From an uncultured Gemella sp. (GTDB taxonomy: Bacteria > Bacillota > Bacilli > Staphylococcales > Gemellaceae): a stretch of 17,415 bases of DNA. Positions 1-7,013 of the stretch are shown piece by piece; within the stretch, counting starts at the first letter, position 1; each line of letters opens with the position of its first letter. The DNA is taken from positions 1 to 17,415 of the forward strand of contig CAMBPW010000012.1 in the NCBI GenBank assembly GCA_945869755.1. Direction: 5' to 3'. The position numbers were made by a program, and so were the translations under genes. The notes beneath the pieces were generated by a model, which saw only the letters and a program-made list of their open reading frames with translations, had not been told where the DNA came from and made no database searches.

Positions 1-206
1 TATCTCATCACGGAAAATACGAATTTGGTTCTCCTAAATTACCTATGATAAAAGAAGCGGAAATTTTAAATTTTATAGATAATATTGATGCCAGAATGCA
101 AATGTTTGATAAAAATTTAACTAATGTAGAAGCAGGAACATTTTCTGAAAAAATATTTGGATTAGAAAATAGACATTTTTATGTTCCTATTTTTGATAAA
201 GAATAA
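1..206 (+). CDS. yhaM: 3'-5' exoribonuclease YhaM family, C-terminal fragment (5' end outside window)
   Basis: Reading in the frame that begins at base 3 gives about 67 residues before a TAA stop at 204-206. The fragment opens with S-H-H-G-K-Y-E-F-G-S-P, followed by P-M and then an I-D-N-I-D-A-R-M segment. This matches the end of the HD domain of YhaM/CBF1 exoribonucleases, where SHHG...GSP...P and H/FIDN-D-A are conserved. YhaM degrades single-stranded RNA and DNA from the 3' end, using an N-terminal OB fold and an HD metal site; only the tail is visible here. An intrinsic terminator follows 17 bases after the stop. The family call rests on recognising these motifs in a short fragment. Confidence 0.8.
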   Translation, partial: SHHGKYEFGSPKLPMIKEAEILNFIDNIDARMQMFDKNLTNVEAGTFSEKIFGLENRHFYVPIFDKE

Positions 207-222
207 TTAAATATTAAATTCC

Positions 223-252
223 AAAAGAGCGATTAATTTCGCTCTTTTTTAT
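223..252 (+). terminator. Intrinsic terminator after yhaM fragment
   Basis: A 9-bp stem (AAAAGAGCG at 223-231 pairing with CGCTCTTTT at 240-248) with an 8-base loop, running into a T-rich tract. It is a classic Rho-independent terminator for the exoribonuclease gene. Confidence 0.9.
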
Positions 253-516
253 TTTGTATTCTATAACTTAATTAAAAGTTATAAAAACAAAAATTTTAAT
301 AAGCTATTTCATTTGTTATTTGGAATCGATAAAGAAAACGTAACAAATAAAGTATTTTCCAACATCTAAACTTTAAATGTAATTAAAATTATTATTAAAA
401 AACAAATTTTAATTAAATTTTAATTAAAAATTAAATTTCGTTTTAAGTTTGGGAAATAAAATATTCACATAAGCAAATAAAACTTAATTTTAAAAATTGA
501 GGAAAGGAGATTTTAA
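253..516. other. Gene-free leader upstream of the VTC operon with inverted repeats
   Basis: No coding region is seen. The stretch is almost pure A/T and holds three inverted repeats. The first is a perfect 8-6-8 palindrome, TATAACTT (262-269) with AAGTTATA (276-283). The second is ATTTGTTA (311-318) with TAACAAAT (341-348). The third is a looser pair, AAACTT (368-373) with AAGTTT (445-450), flanking runs of TTTTAATTAAA. I could not find a convincing -35/-10 pair. The repeats could be operator sites or a structured 5' leader; which one is open. Confidence 0.5.
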
Positions 517-1254
517 ATGGCTAAAAAAACATTTAAAGAAAAGTTTAAGCGTTATGAAAAAAAATATTTAGTTCATATTTCTAAACTAGATGAATTAAAT
601 AATGCTTTTAGAAAATTTTTGAAACCAGATATTTATCCTAAATCAACGATAAGTAATTTATATTTTGATACTGAAAATTATTGTATGATTAGAAATTCAA
701 TTGACAAATCAGAATATAAAGAAAAACTTAGAATGAGAAGTTATGATTCTAATCCTAATAATGAAAGTTTAGTATTTTTAGAAATAAAAAAGAAATTTGA
801 AAAAATTATTTATAAAAGAAGAATGTCTACAACTTTAAAAAAAGGAAATAAATATTTAATAGAACATAAAAAAAATATTTTAGAAGATACACAAATTAAA
901 CAAGAAATTGACTATATGTTTCAACTGAATAGTAACTTAAAGCCTATGATGTATATTTATTATGATAGATTTTCAATGCAAGGTATAGAAGATAGTAATT
1001 TAAGAATTACACTTGATTACAATATAACTTATAGAAATTATGATTTAGATATTAAAAATGGTGTTTATGGAAATAAACTTTTAGATGATGATTTAATAAT
1101 TATGGAAATAAAAGTTTCTGGAGCTTATCCTTTATGGTTGACAGAAATTTTAGATAAATGCAATCTATATCCAATACCATTTTCTAAATATGGAACAGCA
1201 TATAAACAATTAATTGAAAGAGGAGATATAAACAATGCAAGATTTGTTGTTTAG
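517..1254 (+). CDS. VTC-domain protein, polyphosphate-polymerase-like (CYTH/triphosphate tunnel fold)
   Basis: A 245-residue protein with the hallmarks of the VTC domain, the fold that makes polyphosphate from ATP in yeast Vtc4. Basic and acidic residues expected to line the tunnel alternate along the chain: R12-Y-E14-K-K16 at the N-terminus, S-N-L-Y-F-D-T at 46-52, K70-L-R72-M-R74, L-E89-I-K91-K-K, K100-R-R, R163-I-T-L-D, M-E197-I-K199 and S-K224-Y near the end. No signal peptide or membrane segment is present, so it is probably cytoplasmic, possibly held at the membrane by the next gene product. The AAAGGAGA ribosome site at 502-509 supports the ATG. The last 20 bases overlap the DUF4956 gene. 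Polymerase activity is inferred from the family; the polymer and function in bacteria are not settled. Confidence 0.85.
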   Translation: MAKKTFKEKFKRYEKKYLVHISKLDELNNAFRKFLKPDIYPKSTISNLYFDTENYCMIRNSIDKSEYKEKLRMRSYDSNPNNESLVFLEIKKKFEKIIYKRRMSTTLKKGNKYLIEHKKNILEDTQIKQEIDYMFQLNSNLKPMMYIYYDRFSMQGIEDSNLRITLDYNITYRNYDLDIKNGVYGNKLLDDDLIIMEIKVSGAYPLWLTEILDKCNLYPIPFSKYGTAYKQLIERGDINNARFVV

Positions 1255-1927
1255 TAATTTATTTAGCACAACAGAAAACACATCAACAGTTAGTACAACG
1301 GGATTTTTAATTTCAATAGGAGTGGCATTATTTTTAGGATTAATAATTGCTTTAGCTTATAGTTACAAAACTGTACACACAAAAGATTTTATGATTACAT
1401 TAGCAGTATTGCCGGCAATAGTTCACTTAGTAATTTTCTTAGTTAATGGAAATGCAGGAATGGGATTTGCTGTAATGGGAGCATTTAGTTTAATAAGATT
1501 TCGTTCCGCAGCAGGTGGAGCTAAAGAGTTGTTATCAATATTTATGACAATGGCAGTAGGTTTAGCAACAGGAATGGGATATATTGCAATAGCAAGTATA
1601 TTTACAGTAATAATGGTAATAGCTACATTAATTTATGGCAATATACAATTTGGTCAAAGTTCTCAAGGTATAAGACAATTAACTGTAACAATACCTGAAA
1701 GTTTAGATTATGAAGAAGTTTTTGATGATATTTTTAAAGAAAATCTTGATTTTGTAGATTTGGAATATGTAAAAACTTCTGATATGGGTAGTTTATTCAA
1801 ATTGAAATACAATATAAAGTTAAAAAAAGGTAAAAGTGAAAAGAATCTAATTGACAAAATTAGAACGAGAAATGGAAATTTAGAAATTTTAATTAATAGA
1901 CACGTCGTAAAAGAGAGTGGTCTATAA
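1235..1927 (+). CDS. DUF4956 integral membrane protein
   Basis: A 230-residue protein with about four hydrophobic helices (roughly 23-43, 52-71, and two between 99 and 137), followed by a charged cytosolic domain of about 85 residues. A conserved-looking F-S-L-I-R-F-R-S-A stretch (84-92) lies before the third helix, typical of DUF4956 proteins. These commonly sit beside VTC-domain genes, with or without CotH-type kinases. The gene starts inside the 3' end of the VTC gene (20-base overlap), with AGAGGAGA just upstream, so the two are translationally coupled and probably form a complex. The biochemical role is unknown. A membrane scaffold or a polymer-export partner for the VTC protein is inference only. 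Confidence 0.85.
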   Translation: MQDLLFSNLFSTTENTSTVSTTGFLISIGVALFLGLIIALAYSYKTVHTKDFMITLAVLPAIVHLVIFLVNGNAGMGFAVMGAFSLIRFRSAAGGAKELLSIFMTMAVGLATGMGYIAIASIFTVIMVIATLIYGNIQFGQSSQGIRQLTVTIPESLDYEEVFDDIFKENLDFVDLEYVKTSDMGSLFKLKYNIKLKKGKSEKNLIDKIRTRNGNLEILINRHVVKESGL

Positions 1928-1953
1928 AATAAAGAAAGAATGAGGACAAAATT

Positions 1954-3423
1954 ATGAGCAAAAATAAAACATTTAAAAAATTAGGAATTTTATCATTAGC
2001 AAGTTTATTAACTTTATCTTTAACGGCGTGTAGCAGTGGAACTGCAAATACAAATACAACTTCTACACAAGTTTCAACTGTTAAAACAACAAGCACATCA
2101 ACAAGTTCAATAAATGTATCAGATTATTTTACTGATAGAGATTTGGCAGGTACTTATGATGAAAGTAATGCTACTAAAATTTCTTTAAATGGAAGCAGTG
2201 CAAGTGTTAATGGTAGCGGAGCGACATTTGAAAATTCAGTAGTTAAAATAAAAGATGAAGGAATTTATATAATTTCTGGTAACGGAGAAAATATTCAAAT
2301 TTATGTTGAAGCAGCTGATAGTGCAAAGGTACAAATAGTTTTAAATAATGTTAATTTAACTAACAAAGATGCAGCATTTGTAGTACAAGAAGCTGATAAA
2401 GTATTTTTAACGCTAGCAGAAGGAACTACAAATAGTATTCAAGATAGTGCTAGCAATACAACAAATAGTGGAAATTCTGCGATATTTAGTAGAAGTGATT
2501 TAGTAATTAATGGAAAAGGAACATTAAATGTTACTGGTAATTATGAAAATGCTATAGAATCAAATGATGATTTACGTATAGCAAATGCAACATTAAACAT
2601 TAATGCTAAAAAACACGCACTTTCTGCTAATGATGCAATAAACTCAATCAATGCTACTTTAAATTTAACGAGTAAAGAAGATGCTATTCATTCTGATAAT
2701 GAAGAAGATACATCACTAGGAAATATTTATTTAAGAGATAATAACATAACAATTAATGCAGGAGATGACGGTATTCACGGAACAAATAATTTAATTGTTG
2801 ATGGTGGAAATATAGATATAAAAAGCAGTGTTGAAGGTATCGAAGGGAGAATTGTAAAATTTGAATCTGGAACTGTTAATATAAAATCTACAGATGATGG
2901 AATTAATGCAACTAATGGAACTACAAATGCAGTAATGCAAGCACAAAGTGGGACAGAAATTATTTTCAACAACGGTACAGTTTATGTTAATGCGAGTGGG
3001 GATGGAATAGATTCAAATGGGAATGTAACTGTAAATGGAGGAGAAATTTATGTTAATGTTCCTTCTAATACAGATAATGGATTTTTCGACTATGACGGAA
3101 CAGGAACTATAAACGGAGGGAAATTTTTATTAGTAGGATCAACTGGAATGTTTAAAGGATTTTCAAATTCTTCAACACAAGCTACTGTGTCTTCTAACGT
3201 ACAAGGTTCTGCAGGAGCTAAAATTGTAGTAAAAGATTCTTCAGGAAATGAATTATTAAGTTATACATCACAACAAGCATTTAACACAATATTAGCTACT
3301 CATCCTGATATAAAAGAAGGAGAACAATATACAATTTCAGTTAATGGAACAGAAACGAAAGTTACAGCTTCAAAAACAGTTCAAGCATCTGGTGGAATGA
3401 AAGGTGGACGATCACGAGGATAA
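1954..3423 (+). CDS. Secreted beta-helix lipoprotein, carbohydrate-binding Cthe_2159-like (DUF4353)
   Basis: A 489-residue exported protein. The N-terminus is a lipoprotein signal: basic K-rich start, hydrophobic core at 10-22, lipobox L23-T-A-C26. A Ser/Thr-rich linker follows (about 27-53). The body is made of repeated acidic turns: E-D-A-I-H-S-D (242-248), D-D-G-I-H-G-T (271-277), V-E-G-I-E-G (293-298), D-D-G-I-N-A-T (314-320), G-D-G-I-D-S-N (349-355) and D-N-G-F-F-D-Y-D (374-381). This is the pattern of the right-handed beta-helix family represented by Cthe_2159, which binds acidic polysaccharide or cellulose and calcium. The C-terminus is Gly/Arg-rich. A ribosome site (TGAGGA) precedes the ATG, 26 bases after the DUF4956 gene, so it is the third gene of the operon. 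Its ligand here is unknown. Confidence 0.85.
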   Translation: MSKNKTFKKLGILSLASLLTLSLTACSSGTANTNTTSTQVSTVKTTSTSTSSINVSDYFTDRDLAGTYDESNATKISLNGSSASVNGSGATFENSVVKIKDEGIYIISGNGENIQIYVEAADSAKVQIVLNNVNLTNKDAAFVVQEADKVFLTLAEGTTNSIQDSASNTTNSGNSAIFSRSDLVINGKGTLNVTGNYENAIESNDDLRIANATLNINAKKHALSANDAINSINATLNLTSKEDAIHSDNEEDTSLGNIYLRDNNITINAGDDGIHGTNNLIVDGGNIDIKSSVEGIEGRIVKFESGTVNIKSTDDGINATNGTTNAVMQAQSGTEIIFNNGTVYVNASGDGIDSNGNVTVNGGEIYVNVPSNTDNGFFDYDGTGTINGGKFLLVGSTGMFKGFSNSSTQATVSSNVQGSAGAKIVVKDSSGNELLSYTSQQAFNTILATHPDIKEGEQYTISVNGTETKVTASKTVQASGGMKGGRSRG

Positions 3424-3456
3424 GAAACAATGTTCCAGTAAATAACTAATAAAAAT

Positions 3457-3493
3457 GACGAGAATTTTAATTTTATAAAATTCTCGTCTATTT
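3457..3493 (+). terminator. Terminator-like hairpin after the VTC operon
   Basis: A perfect 13-bp stem (GACGAGAATTTTA at 3457-3469 with its complement at 3476-3488) and a 6-base loop, followed by TATTTT. The U-tract is short. A second 16-base palindrome, TCTATTTTAAAATAGA, overlaps at 3487-3502 and may help release the transcript. Confidence 0.75.
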
Positions 3494-3558
3494 TAAAATA
3501 GATTAAATAATATATTATGAAAAAATAACGAAACATTTTTATTAAATTTTAAAAAATT

Positions 3559-3586
3559 TTGAAAATATTTTAAAATATGATATTAT
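3559..3586 (+). promoter_or_regulatory. Sigma-A type promoter for the M3 oligoendopeptidase gene
   Basis: TTGAAA (3559-3564), a 16-base spacer and TATTAT (3581-3586), with a TGA extended -10 at 3578-3580. The gene starts about 57 bases further on. Confidence 0.65.
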
Positions 3587-3643
3587 ATATTATAGATTAA
3601 TAAATAATTTTATTAAATAAAACATTTCAAGAGAGGATACATT

Positions 3644-5338
3644 ATGAAATTTGAACATTATGAATATTCAAGACCTAATGTAGAGGAAGTGAAGAATAAA
3701 TTATCTAATTTTTATGTTGAGTTAGAAAATGCTACAAATTTTGAAGACTTTTTTGGTAAATTCAAAGAGTATAATGATTATCGTAATGAAATAGATACTT
3801 TAATGCAGTTAGTTTATATTAGAAATAGTATTAACACTCAAGATGAATATTATGAAACTGAGAATTTATTTTGGGATGAATTTAGTCCTGAAATTTTGGC
3901 TGAATACTCAAAAATTTCTAATTTGATTTATAATTCTAAATTTAAAAATACATTACAAGATAAAATTGGTGAGCATTATTTTAATTTACTTGAATGTGAT
4001 ATTAAAACTTTCAGTGAAGAAATTATTGATGATTTGAAAGAAGAAAATAAATTAATTACAGAATATAATAAATTGACTTCTAGTGCTAAAATATATTTTA
4101 ATGAAGAAGAATTAAATTTGAGTGCTATGGCTAAATATACACAACATGATGATAGAGAAGTTAGAATTAAAGCATCTAATGCTGTAGCAAACTTTTTCGC
4201 AGAAAATTTAGAGCAGTATGATAATATTTATGACAAATTAGTAAAAGTTCGTCATAAAATTGCTAAAAAATTAGGATTTGAAAATTTTGTTGAGTTAGGA
4301 TATTTTCGTTTAAAAAGAACGGACTATGGAGAAAAAGAGGTTGCGAATTATCGTAAACAAATTTTAGAAAATATAGTTCCGTTAGTAGAAAAATTAAAAA
4401 AAGAACAAGCAGAAAGATTAGAACTTAATAGTCTTAATTTTCAAGATGAAAATATTATGTTTAAAACTGGAAATCCAAAACCAAAAGGGGAGCGTGAATT
4501 TTTAGTACAAAATGCTAAAACTATGTATCGTGAACTTTCTCAAGAAACAGAAGAATTTTTTGATTTTATGGTTGAGAAAAATTTACTCGATTTAGATACT
4601 AAACAAGGGAAATCTGGTGGAGGATATTGTACATATATTCCAAAATATCGTTCTCCATTTATATTTGCTAATTTTAATGGAACACCACATGACGTAGAAG
4701 TTTTAACGCACGAAGCAGGGCATGCTTTCCAAGTTTATAGAAGTCGTGATGTAGAAGTTCCTGAATATGTGTGGCCAACTTATGAAGCTTGTGAAATTCA
4801 TTCTATGAGTATGGAATTTTTAACTTGGCCTTGGATGGATCTGTTTTTTGAAGAAGAAACAGAAAAATTCAAATATTATCATTTATCTGGAGCACTTAAA
4901 TTTTTACCATACGGAGTTGCAGTAGATGAATTTCAACATGAAGTTTATAAAAATCCTGATTTAACTCCAGAACAGAGAAGAGAAAAATGGCTTGAAGTTG
5001 AGAGGAAATATTTGCCTACACGTAGTTATGAAGATGTTAAACAATTAGAAAATGGAATGTTTTTCTATAGACAAAGTCATATATTTTCTATGCCATTTTA
5101 TTATATAGATTATACACTAGCTCAAGTTTCTGCTTTCCAATTCTTTAAAAAAGCAAATGAAAATACGAAAAAAGCTTGGGAAGAATATTTGCATCTTTGT
5201 GATTTAGGTGGAACAAAACCATTTTTACAATTAATTGAAGAAGCAAATTTAGAAAATCCATTTGTTGACGGAACTATTGCTAATGTAATACCTGAATTAG
5301 AAAATTATATTAATTTGGTAGATGCAAGTAAATTTTAA
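3644..5338 (+). CDS. M3 family oligoendopeptidase (zinc metallopeptidase)
   Basis: A 564-residue cytoplasmic peptidase that cuts short peptides. The zinc motif H356-E-A-G-H360 is intact, and E384 in the C-E-I-H-S-M segment is well placed as the third zinc ligand, 28 residues after the first His, as in M3 enzymes. The late part keeps the substrate-side pattern of the family, with R-Q-S-H-I-F and Y-Y-I-D-Y near 480-490. Length and motif context fit the M3 subgroup distinct from classical PepF. There is no signal peptide. GAGAGGA lies before the ATG, and the gene has its own promoter and terminator, so it appears monocistronic. The likely role is degradation of peptides taken up as nutrients, inferred from the family. 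Confidence 0.93.
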   Translation: MKFEHYEYSRPNVEEVKNKLSNFYVELENATNFEDFFGKFKEYNDYRNEIDTLMQLVYIRNSINTQDEYYETENLFWDEFSPEILAEYSKISNLIYNSKFKNTLQDKIGEHYFNLLECDIKTFSEEIIDDLKEENKLITEYNKLTSSAKIYFNEEELNLSAMAKYTQHDDREVRIKASNAVANFFAENLEQYDNIYDKLVKVRHKIAKKLGFENFVELGYFRLKRTDYGEKEVANYRKQILENIVPLVEKLKKEQAERLELNSLNFQDENIMFKTGNPKPKGEREFLVQNAKTMYRELSQETEEFFDFMVEKNLLDLDTKQGKSGGGYCTYIPKYRSPFIFANFNGTPHDVEVLTHEAGHAFQVYRSRDVEVPEYVWPTYEACEIHSMSMEFLTWPWMDLFFEEETEKFKYYHLSGALKFLPYGVAVDEFQHEVYKNPDLTPEQRREKWLEVERKYLPTRSYEDVKQLENGMFFYRQSHIFSMPFYYIDYTLAQVSAFQFFKKANENTKKAWEEYLHLCDLGGTKPFLQLIEEANLENPFVDGTIANVIPELENYINLVDASKF

Positions 5339-5340
5339 TA

Positions 5341-5390
5341 AAAAGAAACTGCAATAATAAACTAAAGTTTAATTATTGCAGTTTCTTTTT
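5341..5390. terminator. Bidirectional terminator between convergent M3 peptidase and UPF0223 genes
   Basis: An 18-bp perfect stem: AAAAGAAACTGCAATAAT (5341-5358) pairs with 5372-5389, and AAAC/GTTT continues inside. A T-run follows on the plus strand and the A-run at the other end gives one on the minus strand, so both genes can use it. The final codons and the stop of the minus-strand UPF0223 gene lie inside the stem. Confidence 0.9.
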
Positions 5391-5628
5391 TCATTTCTTT
5401 TGTAGTTAGATAACCATCATAATTAGTTATTTCTTTAAATTTTTTCAAAATATTATTTTCTTCTGACTTTGAACGAACTATATTTTTAAACTGTTTATAA
5501 ATTGTTTTATATTCATATAGTGGAACACCTTTACTGTAACAATCTTCAATAGTGTCTAAAAAATTAATTATAGTTGCTATTTCTTCTGGTGTATAGAGTG
5601 AGTATTCTATCGGGTAATCAAATTCCAT
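5362..5628 (-). CDS. UPF0223 family protein (YktA-like)
   Basis: An 88-residue soluble protein whose beginning (Y-P-I-E-Y-S...T-P-E-E-I) and middle (Y-S-K-G-V, Y-K-Q-F-K-N-I-V, S-K-S-E-E) follow the UPF0223/YktA family of Bacillales. No catalytic residues are known for the family and its function is uncharacterised. The ATG comes three bases after the stop of the response regulator gene, and I see no good Shine-Dalgarno sequence. Translation is therefore probably coupled to the upstream gene. The stop and last nine codons are built from the shared terminator stem. The length is normal for the family. Confidence 0.85.
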   Translation of the reverse strand: MEFDYPIEYSLYTPEEIATIINFLDTIEDCYSKGVPLYEYKTIYKQFKNIVRSKSEENNILKKFKEITNYDGYLTTKEMKKETAIIKL

Positions 5629-5631
5629 TTT

Positions 5632-6303
5632 TTAAGATAAAGAATAACCTATTCCACGAACAGTTTTTAAATATTTATCGCAACCTACTTTTTTTAATTC
5701 CTTTCTAAGACCAGAAATATAAACTTCAATTGCGTTAATAGTAGTTTCAGATGTAACGCCCCATACTCTATCAAAAATTTCTTCTTTTTTCAAAATAATA
5801 TTATTGTTTAAAATAAAGAAATAAAGTAAATCTAAATATTTTCCTTTTACATTTTCAAGAACAATGTTATCAAATGTAGCAATTTCATTTTTTAAGTCTA
5901 CCGTTAAATTTTTATAGCTAATAGTAGAATTATCCTTTTTGTTATTAAATCTTTGTAATAAGTTATCAACTGTAATTAGAAATTTGTTAATACCTTGGTT
6001 TTTTATGAAATAATCTGCCATAGGATATTCTAATACTTCAGCTTTATCACTGTTATATTCTGTAGAAGATATTACAAGAACAGGGATAAATAATTCTTTT
6101 TTGTGCAATTCTTTAATAATTCCCAGTGCATTCACTTTTGGTAAAATACTGTCAGCTATTATTAGGTTATAAGTATTATTTTTTAATTTTTCTAATGCTT
6201 CGTTCCCATCATAACAAATGTCTGATTCGAATTTTTCAGAAATAAATGAACTTAATCTGTTTGCAAGTAGCTTATCATCTTCTACAATAAGTGCTCGTAA
6301 CAT
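5632..6303 (-). CDS. OmpR/PhoB-type response regulator (orphan in this window)
   Basis: A 223-residue regulator with an N-terminal receiver domain (about 1-115) and a C-terminal winged helix (about 135-223). Receiver residues are present: acidic pair D9-D10, phospho-acceptor D51 in A-D51-S-I-L-P, S79/S80 and K101. The usual Lys-Pro after the last strand is Lys-Asn here (I-K101-N-Q). The winged helix ends with the family's V-R-G-I-G-Y. I chose the ATG at 6303 because AGGAGGAAAG sits directly upstream; a longer open frame to about 6399 has no such site and adds residues unlike a receiver. No histidine kinase gene is adjacent. It is followed by UPF0223 and preceded by vanZ on the same strand. 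Targets are unknown. Confidence 0.9.
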   Translation of the reverse strand: MLRALIVEDDKLLANRLSSFISEKFESDICYDGNEALEKLKNNTYNLIIADSILPKVNALGIIKELHKKELFIPVLVISSTEYNSDKAEVLEYPMADYFIKNQGINKFLITVDNLLQRFNNKKDNSTISYKNLTVDLKNEIATFDNIVLENVKGKYLDLLYFFILNNNIILKKEEIFDRVWGVTSETTINAIEVYISGLRKELKKVGCDKYLKTVRGIGYSLS

Positions 6304-6328
6304 TTCTTTCCTCCTGAGTATATTTCTT

Positions 6329-6356
6329 ATTATTGAATATTTTACAATTTTTTCAA
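6329..6356 (-). promoter_or_regulatory. Promoter for the response regulator gene
   Basis: On the minus strand, TTGAAA (6356-6351), a 16-base spacer and AATAAT (6334-6329), 26 bases before the ATG. Confidence 0.5.
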
Positions 6357-6440
6357 CAAAAACGCAAGAGAAAACTATATCAGTTATACATAAAAACAAA
6401 AAATATTTATATATATTTTTAGAAATAAAAAAGATAATTT

Positions 6441-6824
6441 CTACTTCGTACTAAAAATATTACTAATTTTATACAATATAAAAATTCCAATACTGCCACC
6501 TAAAAAATCAATAAATACATCTATAATATTTCCATTTCTTCCCGGAACAAAATATTGATGAAACTCATCACTTATAGCATAAAGAAATAAAAATAAAAAA
6601 CTATATAGTAAAGAATGTATTTTTATAGCAGTTTTTTGCATTATATATGAACAAGAAAAAAATCCTAACAAAGCATATTCAGTTAAATGCCCTAATTTTC
6701 TAACGTATAAATTACTTGAAACTTCTGATGATTCTATACCAGATTGTGATGAAAAATAAAAAATTATTACACAAATAATTAAAGTCATTATTAAAGATAT
6801 TTTGCTATTAAATATAAATTTCAA
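6441..6824 (-). CDS. VanZ-like membrane protein
   Basis: A 127-residue protein with about four hydrophobic segments (roughly 10-24, 47-62, 70-84, 103-119). It carries VanZ-family marks: F-S-S-Q-S-G at 24-29, R-K-L-G-H-L-T-E-Y at 42-50, and S-D-E-F-H-Q...P-G-R...D at 85-102 with D106. VanZ in enterococci gives low teicoplanin resistance, but chromosomal VanZ-like proteins are widespread and mostly of unknown function, so resistance should not be assumed. The start is TTG, with AGGAG 11 bases upstream, a little far. An extended -10 box lies upstream. A weak 7-bp inverted repeat (6420-6426 with 6437-6443) overlaps the stop. Confidence 0.85.
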   Translation of the reverse strand: MKFIFNSKISLIMTLIICVIIFYFSSQSGIESSEVSSNLYVRKLGHLTEYALLGFFSCSYIMQKTAIKIHSLLYSFLFLFLYAISDEFHQYFVPGRNGNIIDVFIDFLGGSIGIFILYKISNIFSTK

Positions 6825-6853
6825 TTTTATTTTTTCTCCTTAAATTTAATTAA

Positions 6854-6862
6854 ATTATAACA
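6854..6862 (-). promoter_or_regulatory. Extended -10 promoter for vanZ-like gene
   Basis: On the minus strand the sequence TGTTATAAT gives a perfect TATAAT with an upstream TGn. The matching -35 is poor, as is common for extended -10 promoters. It lies 30 bases before the TTG start. Confidence 0.55.
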
Positions 6863-6913
6863 TATTATTTTAAACAAAATATAAAATTATGTCTTTTTTT
6901 CTAATAAAATGAT

Positions 6914-6942
6914 TTGTTATTGATATTTTATTGTGATAAAAT
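6914..6942 (+). promoter_or_regulatory. Promoter for the symporter-phosphoesterase operon
   Basis: TTGTTA (6914-6919), a 17-base spacer and TAAAAT (6937-6942), preceded by TGA as an extended -10. It diverges from the vanZ promoter. Confidence 0.6.
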
Positions 6943-7013
6943 AATTTTAGTGTAGCTTTCAATTATATTTTAAAATAAAGTAGGGTAGATTTATTTTTAA
7001 GGAGAAATTTTTA

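Noticed and set aside
1893..2096. Minus-strand open frame opposite the DUF4956/lipoprotein junction
   Set aside because: It lies antisense to two well-supported genes, has no ribosome site and resembles no family.
3487..3502. 16-base palindrome as a regulator site
   Set aside because: It overlaps a terminator in A/T-rich sequence where such palindromes arise easily, and is far from the next promoter.
6304..6399. N-terminal extension of the response regulator
   Set aside because: The extra residues are unlike a receiver domain, and the strong AGGAGG lies directly before the ATG at 6303.
6420..6443. Inverted repeat at the vanZ stop as a terminator
   Set aside because: Only 7 A/T-rich base pairs, and the T-run is in the loop rather than after the stem on the minus strand.
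6441..6824. Glycopeptide resistance from the VanZ-like gene
   Set aside because: No other van genes are present, and VanZ-like proteins are common without any resistance role.
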